Positions 12,552 to 21,585 are shown, counted from the stretch's first letter. The stretch: 64,000 nucleotides of DNA from Metapseudomonas boanensis (GCF_018704125.1 NZ_JAGTIS010000002.1:372001-436000), one strand, 5' to 3'. Program-made: numbers and translations. The notes: generated by a model from the letters alone, not told the origin.

Positions 12552-15500
12552 ATGAACGATCCCGCGACGCTGTTGTTCGACCACAGCCGCCACCAACTGA
12601 GGGTCAGGAACCTCGATGCGCCACTGGACGTGCTGGCCTTCTCCGGTGAAGAGGGCTTGAGCCAGGGCTTCCGTTACACCATCGAATTCACCAGCACGGT
12701 TCAGAACTTGCCCGTTGCACAGATATTGAACCGCGATGCCAGCTTCAGCCTGTACGCGCCACCGATCAAACCCTCCTACGCAACTACCGCCGCGCCGCCG
12801 GCGCTGCCCTTGCGCGTGCTGCGCGGCGTCATCACCCGCTTCAACTACCTGTCCACCTCCGCCGACGAAACCCGTTATTCGGTGCTGCTGGAGCCACGCC
12901 TGGCCCTGTCAGGGCTGGGAAAAGCCTGCCGGATTTTTCAGCAGCAGAACGTTCCGGAAATTCTGGAAAGTGTCTTGCGCGAGCGCCACGCGATGCGCGG
13001 CCAGGACTTCCTGTTCAAACTGAGCCGCGACTACCCCCGGCGCGAGCAGGTGATGCAGTACGGCGAGAGCGACCGCGCGCTGATCGAGCGGCTCTGCGCG
13101 GAGGTGGGCATCTGGCATCGCGTGGTCACCGACGACCGCCTCGGCATCGATGTGCTGGAGTTCTGCGACGACCAGCGCCATTACCAGTTCGACGTGAGCC
13201 TGCCGCTGCGTCCGTTGTCCGGGCTGGACGGCAACGGCCAGGATGGGGTGTGGCAACTGCAAAGCAATCAGCGCGTGGTGGAGCGGCAGGTTGCCGTGCG
13301 TGCCTACGACCACCAGCATGCAGCGGCCCATCTGGATGGCGAGTTCGACCTGACCCATGGCGATGCCACCACCTGCGGCGAGGCGTACCACTATGCCGAG
13401 CCTTACACCGAGCTGGGCGACCGCTACGCCCAGAATGACGTCGAGACCGAAAGTGGCTACCACTTCGCCCGCCTGGCCCATGAGCGCTATCTCAACGCCC
13501 GGCAGCAACTGAGCGGCGTCAGCAGCAGCGCCACCCTGGCCCCCGGCCAGGTGCTGAAAGTCGCGGGCGATGCGCCGGAAGTCTTTGCGCGGGGCGTGGT
13601 GATCACCTCGATCGAGACTCGCGCGGCGCGCGACCGCAGCCTGGAAGTGGCGTTCACGGCCATCCCCTATTCGGAGACGGTGTGCTTCCGTCCGCCCCTG
13701 CGGGAAAAGCCAGTCATCGCCGGCACCCTGCCGGCGCACGTGGTCAGCCCGGAAACCCATCCCACCTACGCCGAGATCAACGCCGAGGGCAAATACCGGG
13801 TCCGCTTCTGCTTCGACCGCGACCCCTGGCCGGCGGGACGGGACAGTCTGTGGCTGCGCCTGGCGCGGCCTTACGCCGGCGACACCCATGGCCTGCATAT
13901 GCCGTTGCTGGCCGGCACCGGGGTGGGGGTGGCCTTCGAGCAGGGCGACCCGGACAAGCCCTATATCGCCCATGCCTTCCACGACAGCCAGCACCCCGAC
14001 CTGGTCACCCTGAAGAACTACAAGCGCAACGTCCTGCGTACCCCGGCCAACAACAAACTGCGCCTGGACGACACCCGCGGCCAGGAACACATCAAGCTCA
14101 GCACCGAACACAGCGGCAAGAGCCAGCTCAACCTCGGCCACCTGGTCGACAGCCAGAAGCAGAAGCGCGGCGCAGGCTTCGAACTGCGCAGCGACGGCCA
14201 CGGCGCCCTTCGCGCCGGCAAGGGGCTGTTCATCAGTGCCGACCAACAGCCCCGCGCCCAGGGGCAGGTGCTGGACATGCAGGAAGCGGTCACTCGCCTG
14301 CAGCAGGCCGGCGAGCAACTGCAGTCGCTGTCCACCGATGCCCAGAACGCCAATGCCGACCCGGCCGATGTGCAAGCGCAGTTGCGCCTGCTCAGTGAGC
14401 GACTCGACCAACTCAACGCCTCGGTTGCCTTGCTCAGCGCCCCGCAGGGCATGGCCCTCAGCAGTGGCGACCACCTGCAATTGGCGGCACAACGCAACCT
14501 GATGCTCAACGCCGGCCACGCAGCCGACATCAGCGTGGTCAAGCGGTTGTTCATCGGCGTGGGCGAAGGGCTGAGCCTGTTCGTGCGCAAGCTCGGCATG
14601 AAGCTGATCGCTAACCAGGGGCCCATCAGCCTGCAGGCACAGAACGACCGCCTCGAGCTGCTCGCCCGCCATGGCCTGGACATCACCAGCACCGAAGACG
14701 AAATCCGCATCGTTGCCAAGCAGAAGATCACCCTCAACGCCGGCGGCAGCTACATCACCCTCGATCCGTACGGCATCGAGTCCGGCACCCAGGGCGAACA
14801 CCTGATCAAGGCGGTGCATTTCGATTGCCTGGGGCCCGCGAGCATGGGGGCCACGCACCCGGATCACCCTAAGCTCGAATCCAGCCCGACTTTGCGCCTG
14901 AGTATCCAGCAGGCTCCGAATGCGCCGGGTCTTGCCTGGGCCGGCATGCCTTATACGCTCTATGCCGATGGCGCGCCACTCAAGCAAGGCGTGCTCGACA
15001 CTCGCGGCGAGATAACCATCGAGCATGCGGGGATCACCCGCCAGTACCACCTGAAGCTGGGCAACGGCGTGACCTACCAGTTGCCAGTGCCCAGCGAATA
15101 CCGCAACCCCGATCAAGCACATTTGGCCAACAGAGGCCTGCACCACCACCGACTCCAGGCCGCCTCCCAAGCCCACCAACCCGCCGCGCACACGGACCAC
15201 CGCCTCCTTTATGCATCGGTGCTAGAAGGGCTTGGCCAGGAAGGGAAACCGGATGAGCCGGGCCCAACCCAGAGTGGGCCGGGCAAGTGGGTGACGCAAG
15301 AAGTGGATTACCACGGTACACGCAATGCCGGGCAGATGTTTCTCAACCGTTTGACCTCCATGGGGGACGAAGGGCGGGTATTCGGTTCCGAAGGTAAGGA
15401 CTACGAAAACACCAAGCGCGCCCTGATCCAGGCTTGGGAACCGTTAACGGTGGATGAGCAGCATCTCGCTGCAAGCTCTGCGGCTCACCGCTATGGGGAA

Positions 15501-15623
15501 CTGCGCCAGATTGAACAAATCTACCTGGAGGGTCCTGACAGTTGGCACGTGTCCGGCAAGTCCTGCTACTGGCAGCCGGTCACGGCCGATACGGTTTACG
15601 AGACGAAGGAACCAACACCATGA
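12552..15623 (+). CDS. vgrG: Type VI secretion tip protein VgrG with long C-terminal extension
   Basis: A protein of 1,023 residues from the ATG at 12552 (GGACAGG just upstream). Order of parts: a gp27-like region to about residue 375, an OB-fold gp5-like core (TYAEINAEGKYRVRFCFDRD, then RLARPYAG and HMPLLAGTGV), a helical insert near residues 575-630, a DUF2345-type repeat region to about 755, a beta-rich segment from about 776 (SPTLRLSIQQAPNAPG) like the transthyretin-type tails of other VgrGs, and a last stretch of about 160 residues that I do not recognise. VgrG trimers form the puncturing spike and carry effectors. The next genes are a membrane protein and a phospholipase D effector, so this spike probably delivers that effector. 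Confidence 0.95.
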   Translation: MNDPATLLFDHSRHQLRVRNLDAPLDVLAFSGEEGLSQGFRYTIEFTSTVQNLPVAQILNRDASFSLYAPPIKPSYATTAAPPALPLRVLRGVITRFNYLSTSADETRYSVLLEPRLALSGLGKACRIFQQQNVPEILESVLRERHAMRGQDFLFKLSRDYPRREQVMQYGESDRALIERLCAEVGIWHRVVTDDRLGIDVLEFCDDQRHYQFDVSLPLRPLSGLDGNGQDGVWQLQSNQRVVERQVAVRAYDHQHAAAHLDGEFDLTHGDATTCGEAYHYAEPYTELGDRYAQNDVETESGYHFARLAHERYLNARQQLSGVSSSATLAPGQVLKVAGDAPEVFARGVVITSIETRAARDRSLEVAFTAIPYSETVCFRPPLREKPVIAGTLPAHVVSPETHPTYAEINAEGKYRVRFCFDRDPWPAGRDSLWLRLARPYAGDTHGLHMPLLAGTGVGVAFEQGDPDKPYIAHAFHDSQHPDLVTLKNYKRNVLRTPANNKLRLDDTRGQEHIKLSTEHSGKSQLNLGHLVDSQKQKRGAGFELRSDGHGALRAGKGLFISADQQPRAQGQVLDMQEAVTRLQQAGEQLQSLSTDAQNANADPADVQAQLRLLSERLDQLNASVALLSAPQGMALSSGDHLQLAAQRNLMLNAGHAADISVVKRLFIGVGEGLSLFVRKLGMKLIANQGPISLQAQNDRLELLARHGLDITSTEDEIRIVAKQKITLNAGGSYITLDPYGIESGTQGEHLIKAVHFDCLGPASMGATHPDHPKLESSPTLRLSIQQAPNAPGLAWAGMPYTLYADGAPLKQGVLDTRGEITIEHAGITRQYHLKLGNGVTYQLPVPSEYRNPDQAHLANRGLHHHRLQAASQAHQPAAHTDHRLLYASVLEGLGQEGKPDEPGPTQSGPGKWVTQEVDYHGTRNAGQMFLNRLTSMGDEGRVFGSEGKDYENTKRALIQAWEPLTVDEQHLAASSAAHRYGELRQIEQIYLEGPDSWHVSGKSCYWQPVTADTVYETKEPTP

Positions 15624-16024
15624 GGTTTTCCGGGAAACAGGCGCTGCGGATATGGGGAGTGCTGGACCTGTTTCAGGTGGCTTGGTACAGCCTGAACAGT
15701 TGGCACGCGGGGCGGATTCCGTACTGGAGTGATCTATCCAGCACGCTGGCGTTGCACGACCAATTGGGGACTTCGCTATCGAGCGCCGGCCTTCTTGCCT
15801 GGACGGTACATCTCTCCATTGCAGTCACCGGGGTGCTGTTTGTCCTTGGCTATCGGCCCGCCCGCTACCTGGGGTTGGCGCAGATTCCGCTGCGATTGTT
15901 CTTTCTCTATCCCTCGGTGTCGCTGCTCCTGCCATTGGCCGGCCATGTACCGGGCCTGGTGATGCTCGTTCTGGTCATTGGGTCGGAACTACTTAAAGGC
16001 TGGAGCCTGTGGAGGCGCGTGTGA
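15620..16024 (+). CDS. Small membrane protein of the type VI module, unknown function
   Basis: A 134-residue hydrophobic protein whose ATG overlaps the vgrG stop codon (ATGA), so it is translationally coupled to vgrG. It has three or four likely membrane segments: residues 10-26 (weak), 55-78 (SAGLLAWTVHLSIAVTGVLF), 84-104 and 107-128, ending in a basic WRRV tail. There is no signal peptide cleavage site or lipobox. I do not recognise a family. The position between the spike gene and its toxin gene suggests a role in the toxin system, for example inner-membrane protection, but that is inference. It is unlike the usual adaptor proteins (DUF4123, DUF1795, DUF2169), which are soluble. Confidence 0.8.
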   Translation: MRFSGKQALRIWGVLDLFQVAWYSLNSWHAGRIPYWSDLSSTLALHDQLGTSLSSAGLLAWTVHLSIAVTGVLFVLGYRPARYLGLAQIPLRLFFLYPSVSLLLPLAGHVPGLVMLVLVIGSELLKGWSLWRRV

Positions 16025-16073
16025 TGGATGAACAGTTGCAGAACGCCTTGGCGTTCAAGGAAGGGAAAACAGT

Positions 16074-17948
16074 ATGAACATTCGGTACGACATTGTGGTG
16101 CCCATTGCCCTGCAGCACACACGGACGGCCACCCTCACCTCACCCTGGTTTGTCCAAAAGACCGAGTACCCGCCAATGCTGACGGACTACCGGTACCTCA
16201 TCAACGGCGAAGCCACCTTCAAAGCCGTGCATGAGGCCATCGAGAAGGCGCAAGCCTCCATCGACATCATCTGCTGGGGCTTCCAGCCCTCCATGTACTT
16301 CATCCGGGACGGTCAGCATCCCGCCCTTGGCAAACTGCTGGAGGGCAAAGCTCGGCAAGGCGTGCGGGTGCGGATACTGGGCTGGGAAATGCCGCTCAAC
16401 GCCGCCGGTTTAGGAGGAGAGGCGAACCTGCCCGGCAAAAGCCCTAACCTCAAGCATCGCGCAGGACAGACCGCCGCCGACGAGCAGCACCGCGAAGACG
16501 AGCGCTGGTTCGATGCCTACGCAGTGTCCGATGGCAAGGCGGCGCAGCGCGTGAACAGTGGCGTGCCGGTGTTCGTCAGTCGTGGCTTCAGCATGTCGGA
16601 ACGAGACCGTATCGAAGAGGATGTCAGGCAACACAGCCTGGACCGGGAGCTCAGCGGGCGCACCATCGCCGCCCTGAAATGGGCACCCACCCACCATCAA
16701 AAGAGCGTGCTGGTCGACTACGAGTTGCCAGAGCAAGCGGTAGGCTTCGTCATGGGCCACAACATGCTCGACGAGTATTGGGATACCGACACCCATTCGG
16801 CGCGGAAGCGCCCCGCCCCCCAGCGGCCCAACGCGGAAACCCACGCCCCTGACCGTGGTCCGCGCGGCGCCTTGCCACGCCAGGATATCTCCTGCCGCGT
16901 CACCGGGCCGATCCTCGAGCACCTGCACCAGAACTTCGCCGATGCCTGGCAAAAGGAAACCGGCGAGGACCTTCTCGCGGCACGCCAGGGTATGGCGCAG
17001 GGCAGAACGATAACCTTTGGTGCCGCGACGCTGCGCGTCCCCTACACGGAAACAGCGGACGCCGCTGGCGAAAGTACCCCATTGCTCGCCCAACTGCTGC
17101 GCACCCAGGCCCAGACTGGCGCGAAGGATATCCAGTCTGCCTACTTGCAGGCGGTGAACAACGCTACCCAGTTCATCTACATCGAAAACCAATACTTCCG
17201 CTGGCCGCCGCTGGCCGAGGCGATCAAGAAGGCCGCCGCCGATCAGACCGGAGCCGGCCGCGACCCCGGTCTGCACGGCGCCCTGCACCTGTTCGTCATC
17301 ACCAATGTCACCGATGACGGCATCGGTGCCGGCACCGTGAACACCCAGCGCATGCTGGAAATCCTTGGCCGGACCGACACTATCCCCAAGGTCACCAAGC
17401 TGCGCCGAATCGAGCGGGTGAAGAACGATATGCCGCCCAGGCCTCGCCCCGACGGCCCCAATGATCAAATGGGGCAACGCGAATTGGCCGCTTGGAAGGC
17501 CAAACTGGAACGGAAGACCCAGCAAATCGAAGCCGAGACGCTGGTTCCGGAAGAAATTCCCGGCCTGAAGGTCCATGTCTGCTCGCTGGTCGCCCCCGAT
17601 TCGCCGCCGGGGGCGCCCTGGATGCCGGTGTACATCCACTCCAAGCTGATGATCGTCAACGATGTCTTCACCACCCACGGCTCGGCCAATATCAACACCC
17701 GCAGCATGATGGTCGATAGCGAGCTGAATATCGCCCATGAGTGGTACGACGTGACGCGAAAGATGCGCAGGGAGTTGTTTGAGCTGCATACCGGTGGGAA
17801 GGGGGCGCAGGATGATCCAAAGCAGGCATTTGATGCATGGACAGAAATCATTGAGCGCAACAAGGACTTGCAGTCAGAAAAGTTAACGCCCAAAGCGCCT
17901 GTCATTGCTTTTCATTACGACCAGCCCACCATGAATAACCTCGACTGA
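16074..17948 (+). CDS. Type VI phospholipase D effector, Tle5-like
   Basis: A 624-residue protein with two PLD half-sites. The first is a full HxKxxxxD motif (THHQKSVLVDY; His208, Lys210, Asp215). The second is HSKLMIVND (His522, Lys524) followed by THGSANIN. At the second site the position of the motif Asp is Asn529, with Asp530 next to it. Enzymes of this type cleave phosphatidylethanolamine and other phospholipids in the periplasmic face of a rival's membrane. No signal peptide or PAAR domain is seen, so loading should rely on the neighbouring VgrG. The size is smaller than PldA or PldB of P. aeruginosa as I remember them. The stop overlaps the next start (TGATG), so toxin and putative immunity protein are coupled. 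Confidence 0.9.
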   Translation: MNIRYDIVVPIALQHTRTATLTSPWFVQKTEYPPMLTDYRYLINGEATFKAVHEAIEKAQASIDIICWGFQPSMYFIRDGQHPALGKLLEGKARQGVRVRILGWEMPLNAAGLGGEANLPGKSPNLKHRAGQTAADEQHREDERWFDAYAVSDGKAAQRVNSGVPVFVSRGFSMSERDRIEEDVRQHSLDRELSGRTIAALKWAPTHHQKSVLVDYELPEQAVGFVMGHNMLDEYWDTDTHSARKRPAPQRPNAETHAPDRGPRGALPRQDISCRVTGPILEHLHQNFADAWQKETGEDLLAARQGMAQGRTITFGAATLRVPYTETADAAGESTPLLAQLLRTQAQTGAKDIQSAYLQAVNNATQFIYIENQYFRWPPLAEAIKKAAADQTGAGRDPGLHGALHLFVITNVTDDGIGAGTVNTQRMLEILGRTDTIPKVTKLRRIERVKNDMPPRPRPDGPNDQMGQRELAAWKAKLERKTQQIEAETLVPEEIPGLKVHVCSLVAPDSPPGAPWMPVYIHSKLMIVNDVFTTHGSANINTRSMMVDSELNIAHEWYDVTRKMRRELFELHTGGKGAQDDPKQAFDAWTEIIERNKDLQSEKLTPKAPVIAFHYDQPTMNNLD

Positions 17949-19219
17949 TGCGCCGGATACTTCTGCTGACCAGCCTGCTGGTGGCCGCCTGTGCCACAGA
18001 CGGTACCTATTCAAAAAAGGATCTCTCCATGGACAGACTCTCTCAGATCAAGGCCGATCTGGCCTTCACCTGTAGGCACGAACATTTCCCCGACCCCTTG
18101 GCGGATACAGATACGCTATTCAAATACGCCCGCTGGCTGGAGAAAAACAACCAGCTCAAGCAGGACAAGACAGTGGATGCACAGATCGAACGGCTGTACC
18201 GCATTGCCGCCGAAAACGGCCATGCCAAGGCCAATATCAACTTGCAAAACGGCAGCATGCGTAATCGCCGTTACGGGCTTACCGGCGAAGAGAACCTGCG
18301 CCTAAGCCATCAACTGATCAATACCGAGGTCGCCACCGGCTACTACTTCGTGGGTATTTTCCTGAACCAGGGCTCGGCGGGTTTGCAGGAAGATAAGGAG
18401 ATGGCCCTGCGTTACTTCCGCAAGGCCGCCGATGAGGGCAGCGCCAATGCCCAGGCCTATGTCGCTGACAAACTGGCACCGATAGATATTGCACCCGATA
18501 TCGCCCGGCAGATGCGCCGCTGTGCTGCGGAGCAAGGTAATGGAAAAGCCGCAGTAGCGCTTGGTGTGAATCTTTCGGTGAAAGGGTGTTATCAGGAGGC
18601 TCTTGAGGCATTCCAGTTAGGTGTAGCAGCAGGAATTAGTGTCTCTGCGTCTTTTTTGTACAAAGCCTTTCGCGCCCCACCATCCTCTGACGAACTGCAC
18701 TACCTTGCCCAGCAGGAGGATCTCGAACGCGCAGATCGCTACGAAAAAATCTGGAGCATTCTTGCGGACTACTCCTATGCCAACCCCAAGGTCCCCGAAA
18801 TCAATGAAATCGTCCCGCTGCCGCCGGCCCCGCTGCCGCCCTGGGACGGCAAACTGCAATGGCTGGAAGAGCGTCTGGCCAATGTCCCGCCGCCCAAGCC
18901 CAGCGACGCGCTGATCCGCCAGCTCGCCGACGCCAAGAAGCTTGACCCCGCCACCGGCAGGCCGTTGCCGGATTCACCGGTATTCAGCGGTTACGGCTTC
19001 CCTGTGCGGACCTGCTACAGCGGTGCGTTATGTCCGCATACCGGCTACTGGAAGGTCATGTGGCCGCTACAGGTGGAATGGCGAGACGTGACTCGGTATT
19101 TCGAGGAAGGCGAAACGATGCCGGCCGAGATGGTCAAACGAGTCCATGAGCGCCCCTGGCCTTTCGCCGACAAGGTTACCGAGCGCCTCGAAAGGGTGCA
19201 GTGGGGAATGCTCGGTTAG
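17948..19219 (+). CDS. Sel1-like lipoprotein, putative immunity protein of the Tle5-like effector
   Basis: A 423-residue protein with a short lipoprotein signal (MRRILLLTSLLVAAC, lipid Cys15), so it should be anchored in the outer or inner membrane facing the periplasm, where a phospholipase effector would act. The middle contains Sel1/TPR-like helical repeats (EMALRYFRKAADEGSANAQ, then EQGNGKAAVALGVNL and QEALEAFQLGVAAG). The proline-rich stretch EIVPLPPAPLPPWDGKL leads to a distinct C-terminal part with paired Cys (TCYSGALCPHTGYW). The gene overlaps the effector stop by one base. Sel1-type lipoproteins are the known immunity partners of P. aeruginosa PldA/PldB, which supports the call. Confidence 0.85.
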   Translation: MRRILLLTSLLVAACATDGTYSKKDLSMDRLSQIKADLAFTCRHEHFPDPLADTDTLFKYARWLEKNNQLKQDKTVDAQIERLYRIAAENGHAKANINLQNGSMRNRRYGLTGEENLRLSHQLINTEVATGYYFVGIFLNQGSAGLQEDKEMALRYFRKAADEGSANAQAYVADKLAPIDIAPDIARQMRRCAAEQGNGKAAVALGVNLSVKGCYQEALEAFQLGVAAGISVSASFLYKAFRAPPSSDELHYLAQQEDLERADRYEKIWSILADYSYANPKVPEINEIVPLPPAPLPPWDGKLQWLEERLANVPPPKPSDALIRQLADAKKLDPATGRPLPDSPVFSGYGFPVRTCYSGALCPHTGYWKVMWPLQVEWRDVTRYFEEGETMPAEMVKRVHERPWPFADKVTERLERVQWGMLG

Positions 19220-19243
19220 AGCTTAATGCTGTTCAGTTAAGAA

Positions 19244-19870
19244 CATCGGTGCCGGCACCGTGAACACCCAGCGCATGCTGGAAATCCTTGGCCGGACCGA
19301 CACTATCCCCGAGGTCACCAAGCTGCGCCGAATCGAGAAAATGAAAGCAAGCATGCCGCCCAGGCCTCGCCCCGACGGCGCCAAGGACAGAGAGGGACAA
19401 GAGGCGCTCGCCGCCTGGGAGGCCAAACTGAAACAGCAGACCCAGGCCATCAAAGACGAGGAGCTGGTTCCGGAAGAAATCCCCGGCCTGAAGGTCCACG
19501 TCTGCTCGCTGGTGGCCCCCGACTCGCCACCAGGCAAGCCGTGGATGCCGGTGTACATCCACTCCAAGCTGATGATCGTCGACGACGTCTTCACCACCCA
19601 CGGCTCGGCCAATATCAATAGCCGCAGCATGGAAGTGGACAGCGAACTGAATATTGCCCACGAGTGGGCGAGCGTGACCGAGGCACTGCGGCGGCGGTTG
19701 TGGGACAGGCATACGGCGGGGGAAGGGTACAGGATAGACCGGAAGAGGCGTACAGAGCTTGGCAAAAAATCATTGGTGACAACAAAGATCGCCAATCCGC
19801 CAAGGATTCACCAAAGGCATCGCTCGTGGAGTTCCATTACGACAAAGCCACCCTGTGGAACCTCGATTAA
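19244..19870 (+). pseudogene. Orphan 3' fragment of a second Tle5-like effector gene (frameshifted)
   Basis: This stretch is a partial second copy of the effector gene. Positions 19244-19310 are identical to 17321-17387, and similarity then continues with increasing divergence to the stop. It corresponds to about residues 417-624, with no start codon of its own beyond an internal GTG. The second PLD motif is present and has the standard form HSKLMIVDD followed by THGSANIN. Near 19727 a G appears to be missing from a run, moving the end (VQDRPEEAYRAWQKI ... ATLWNLD) into another frame. The left junction is sharp and lies 24 bases after the first immunity gene. The TAA overlaps the next start codon. 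Confidence 0.9.
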
Positions 19871-21156
19871 TGCGCCCCATCCTGCTGCTTTCCAGCCTGC
19901 TGCTGGCCGCCTGTAGCGCCAGCAGCCCACTCATCAATTCGAAGAAGGACTTTCATGTGGACCGGCTTTCCCAGATCAAGGCCAATCTCGCCTTCACCTG
20001 CAAATACGAAACGATCCCCACGCCCTCGGCGGACAGCGATGTGCTCTTCCAGTACGCCCGCTGGCTGGAGAAGAACAACCGGCTCATACCAGACCTGAGC
20101 GTGGATGTGGAGATCGAACGGCTGTACCGCATCGCCAGCGAAAGCGGCCATTACAAGGCCAATATCAACCTGCAGAACGGCGCCATGCACGGGCATTACA
20201 AGCTCAAAGGCGCCGAGTATCTGCGCCTGAGCCAGCAACTGATCGATGCCGGTGTGGCCCGGGGCTACTTCTTCATCGGCTACTTCCTGCAGCGAGGGGC
20301 GGCCGGATTGCAGCAGGACCCGGAAATGGCCCTGCGCTACTTCCGCAAGGCGGCCGATGAAGGAAACGCCGAGGCGCAGTACCAGGTGGCAGAAAGGTTG
20401 GCGCCAATCGACATCGCCCCCGATATCGCCCGGCAAATGCGACGCTGTGCTGGTGAGCAGGGCCATGGTCAAGCGGCTGCCGCGTTGGGCATCAACCTCA
20501 AGAGAAAGGGGGATTACCGAGAGGCTCTTGAGGCATTCCAACGTGGCGTCGCTTCAGGTGACGAGACTGCGGCTGGTTTCTTGGACGATGGATTTCGGGG
20601 ACCTAAGCCAACCGATGAGCTGAACTATATCGGCCAATCTGAGGACCTTGAACGCGCCGACCGCTACAAGAAAATCTGGAAGTTTCTCGCGGACTATTCC
20701 ACCTATGCCCAACCCAAGGTCCCCGAGATCAACGAAATCGTGCCGCTGCCCCCGGCCAAGCTGCCGCCATGGGATGGCAAGCTGAAGTGGGTGGAAGAGC
20801 GCAAGGCCAATATCCAGCCACCCAAGCCCAGCGAGGCGTTGATCGAGGAACTGGCCAAGGCCAAGCTGCTCGACCCGAAAACCGGCCGACCCATGCCCGG
20901 CTCGCCGGCCTTCATCACGGCCGTGCCCACCGAAATCTGCTACAGCGGCGAAGCCTGCCCGCGCAGCGGTTACTGGCAGGTCGCCTGGATGCACACGCGC
21001 ACGATAGTGCCCCGCGAAGTCATCCGCCGCTTCGAGCAAGGCGAGATCATGCCGGTGCAGGTGGTCGAGCGTTTCCATTCACGCCCCTGGCCATTCCCGG
21101 ACAAGACCACCTTCACCGAGGAACGGGTGCAATGGAGGCTGCTCGGTGATGCCTGA
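19870..21156 (+). CDS. Second Sel1-like lipoprotein, putative immunity paralog
   Basis: A 428-residue paralog of the lipoprotein at 17948-19219. It shares the lipobox (MRPILLLSSLLLAAC, Cys15), the Sel1-like repeats (EMALRYFRKAADEGNAEAQ), the nearly identical block APIDIAPDIARQMRRCA, the PLPPAKLPPWDGKL linker and the C-terminal Cys pair (ICYSGEACPRSGYW). The two differ most in the repeat region after that block and in the last 60 residues. The start is the ATG at 19870, which overlaps the stop of the orphan effector fragment exactly as the first immunity gene overlaps the intact effector. An upstream GTG at 19855 lies inside the fragment and is less likely. It probably protects against a related effector with another tail. 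Confidence 0.85.
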   Translation: MRPILLLSSLLLAACSASSPLINSKKDFHVDRLSQIKANLAFTCKYETIPTPSADSDVLFQYARWLEKNNRLIPDLSVDVEIERLYRIASESGHYKANINLQNGAMHGHYKLKGAEYLRLSQQLIDAGVARGYFFIGYFLQRGAAGLQQDPEMALRYFRKAADEGNAEAQYQVAERLAPIDIAPDIARQMRRCAGEQGHGQAAAALGINLKRKGDYREALEAFQRGVASGDETAAGFLDDGFRGPKPTDELNYIGQSEDLERADRYKKIWKFLADYSTYAQPKVPEINEIVPLPPAKLPPWDGKLKWVEERKANIQPPKPSEALIEELAKAKLLDPKTGRPMPGSPAFITAVPTEICYSGEACPRSGYWQVAWMHTRTIVPREVIRRFEQGEIMPVQVVERFHSRPWPFPDKTTFTEERVQWRLLGDA

Positions 21157-21186
21157 CCCACTGCCCGGGATGGGTTGGCCACCAGA

Positions 21187-21585
21187 CTAGCGGTCCTGCA
21201 GGCGGAAGATCTGCCGACGCTGCTTCTTGGTCGGCCGACCGTCCGTCTGCACGCCCAGGGCGCCGGCCTTGCGCAGGGCCGCCGCCTCTTCGCGCCGCGC
21301 CACGCTGTCGGCGGTTTCCTCGTACAAGGCCTGGGCCTCGGGCGCACCGCGACGCACTACTGACAGAGCACGCACGACAACGGTGCGCTCGTCGAAGCCG
21401 GTGCGAATCACATATTCGTCGCCGACCCTGGGTTCCTTCGAGGGTTTGCAGCGCTCGCCGCGGTGATGGACCTTGCCGCCCTCGATGGCCTCCTTGGCCA
21501 GTGCGCGGGTCTTGTAGAAGCGCGCCGCCCATAGCCACTTGTCCAGGCGCACCTTGTCGTCGTCTTTGTGGTCTTTTGCACTCAT
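21187..21585 (-). CDS. hslR: Ribosome-associated heat shock protein Hsp15
   Basis: A 132-residue RNA-binding protein with an N-terminal S4 domain (VRLDKWLWAARFYKTRALAK, then EGGKVHHRGERCKPS) and a basic C-terminus (PTKKQRRQIFRLQD). Hsp15 binds free 50S subunits that carry a stalled nascent chain, helping recycle them after heat stress. It faces the rimB-rimK pair with a 91-base gap to the rimB start. In P. aeruginosa hslR is close to hslO; here the type VI block separates them. Confidence 0.94.
   Translation of the reverse strand: MSAKDHKDDDKVRLDKWLWAARFYKTRALAKEAIEGGKVHHRGERCKPSKEPRVGDEYVIRTGFDERTVVVRALSVVRRGAPEAQALYEETADSVARREEAAALRKAGALGVQTDGRPTKKQRRQIFRLQDR

Noticed and set aside
12909-15200. 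763-codon open frame on the minus strand, opposite vgrG
   Set aside because: It is a shadow of the GC-rich vgrG gene: the plus-strand product has all VgrG domains, while this translation has no recognisable motif and no ribosome site.
19855-19869. GTG at 19855 as start of the second immunity lipoprotein
   Set aside because: It would add five residues before the lipoprotein signal. The ATG at 19870 overlaps the preceding stop exactly as in the first pair.
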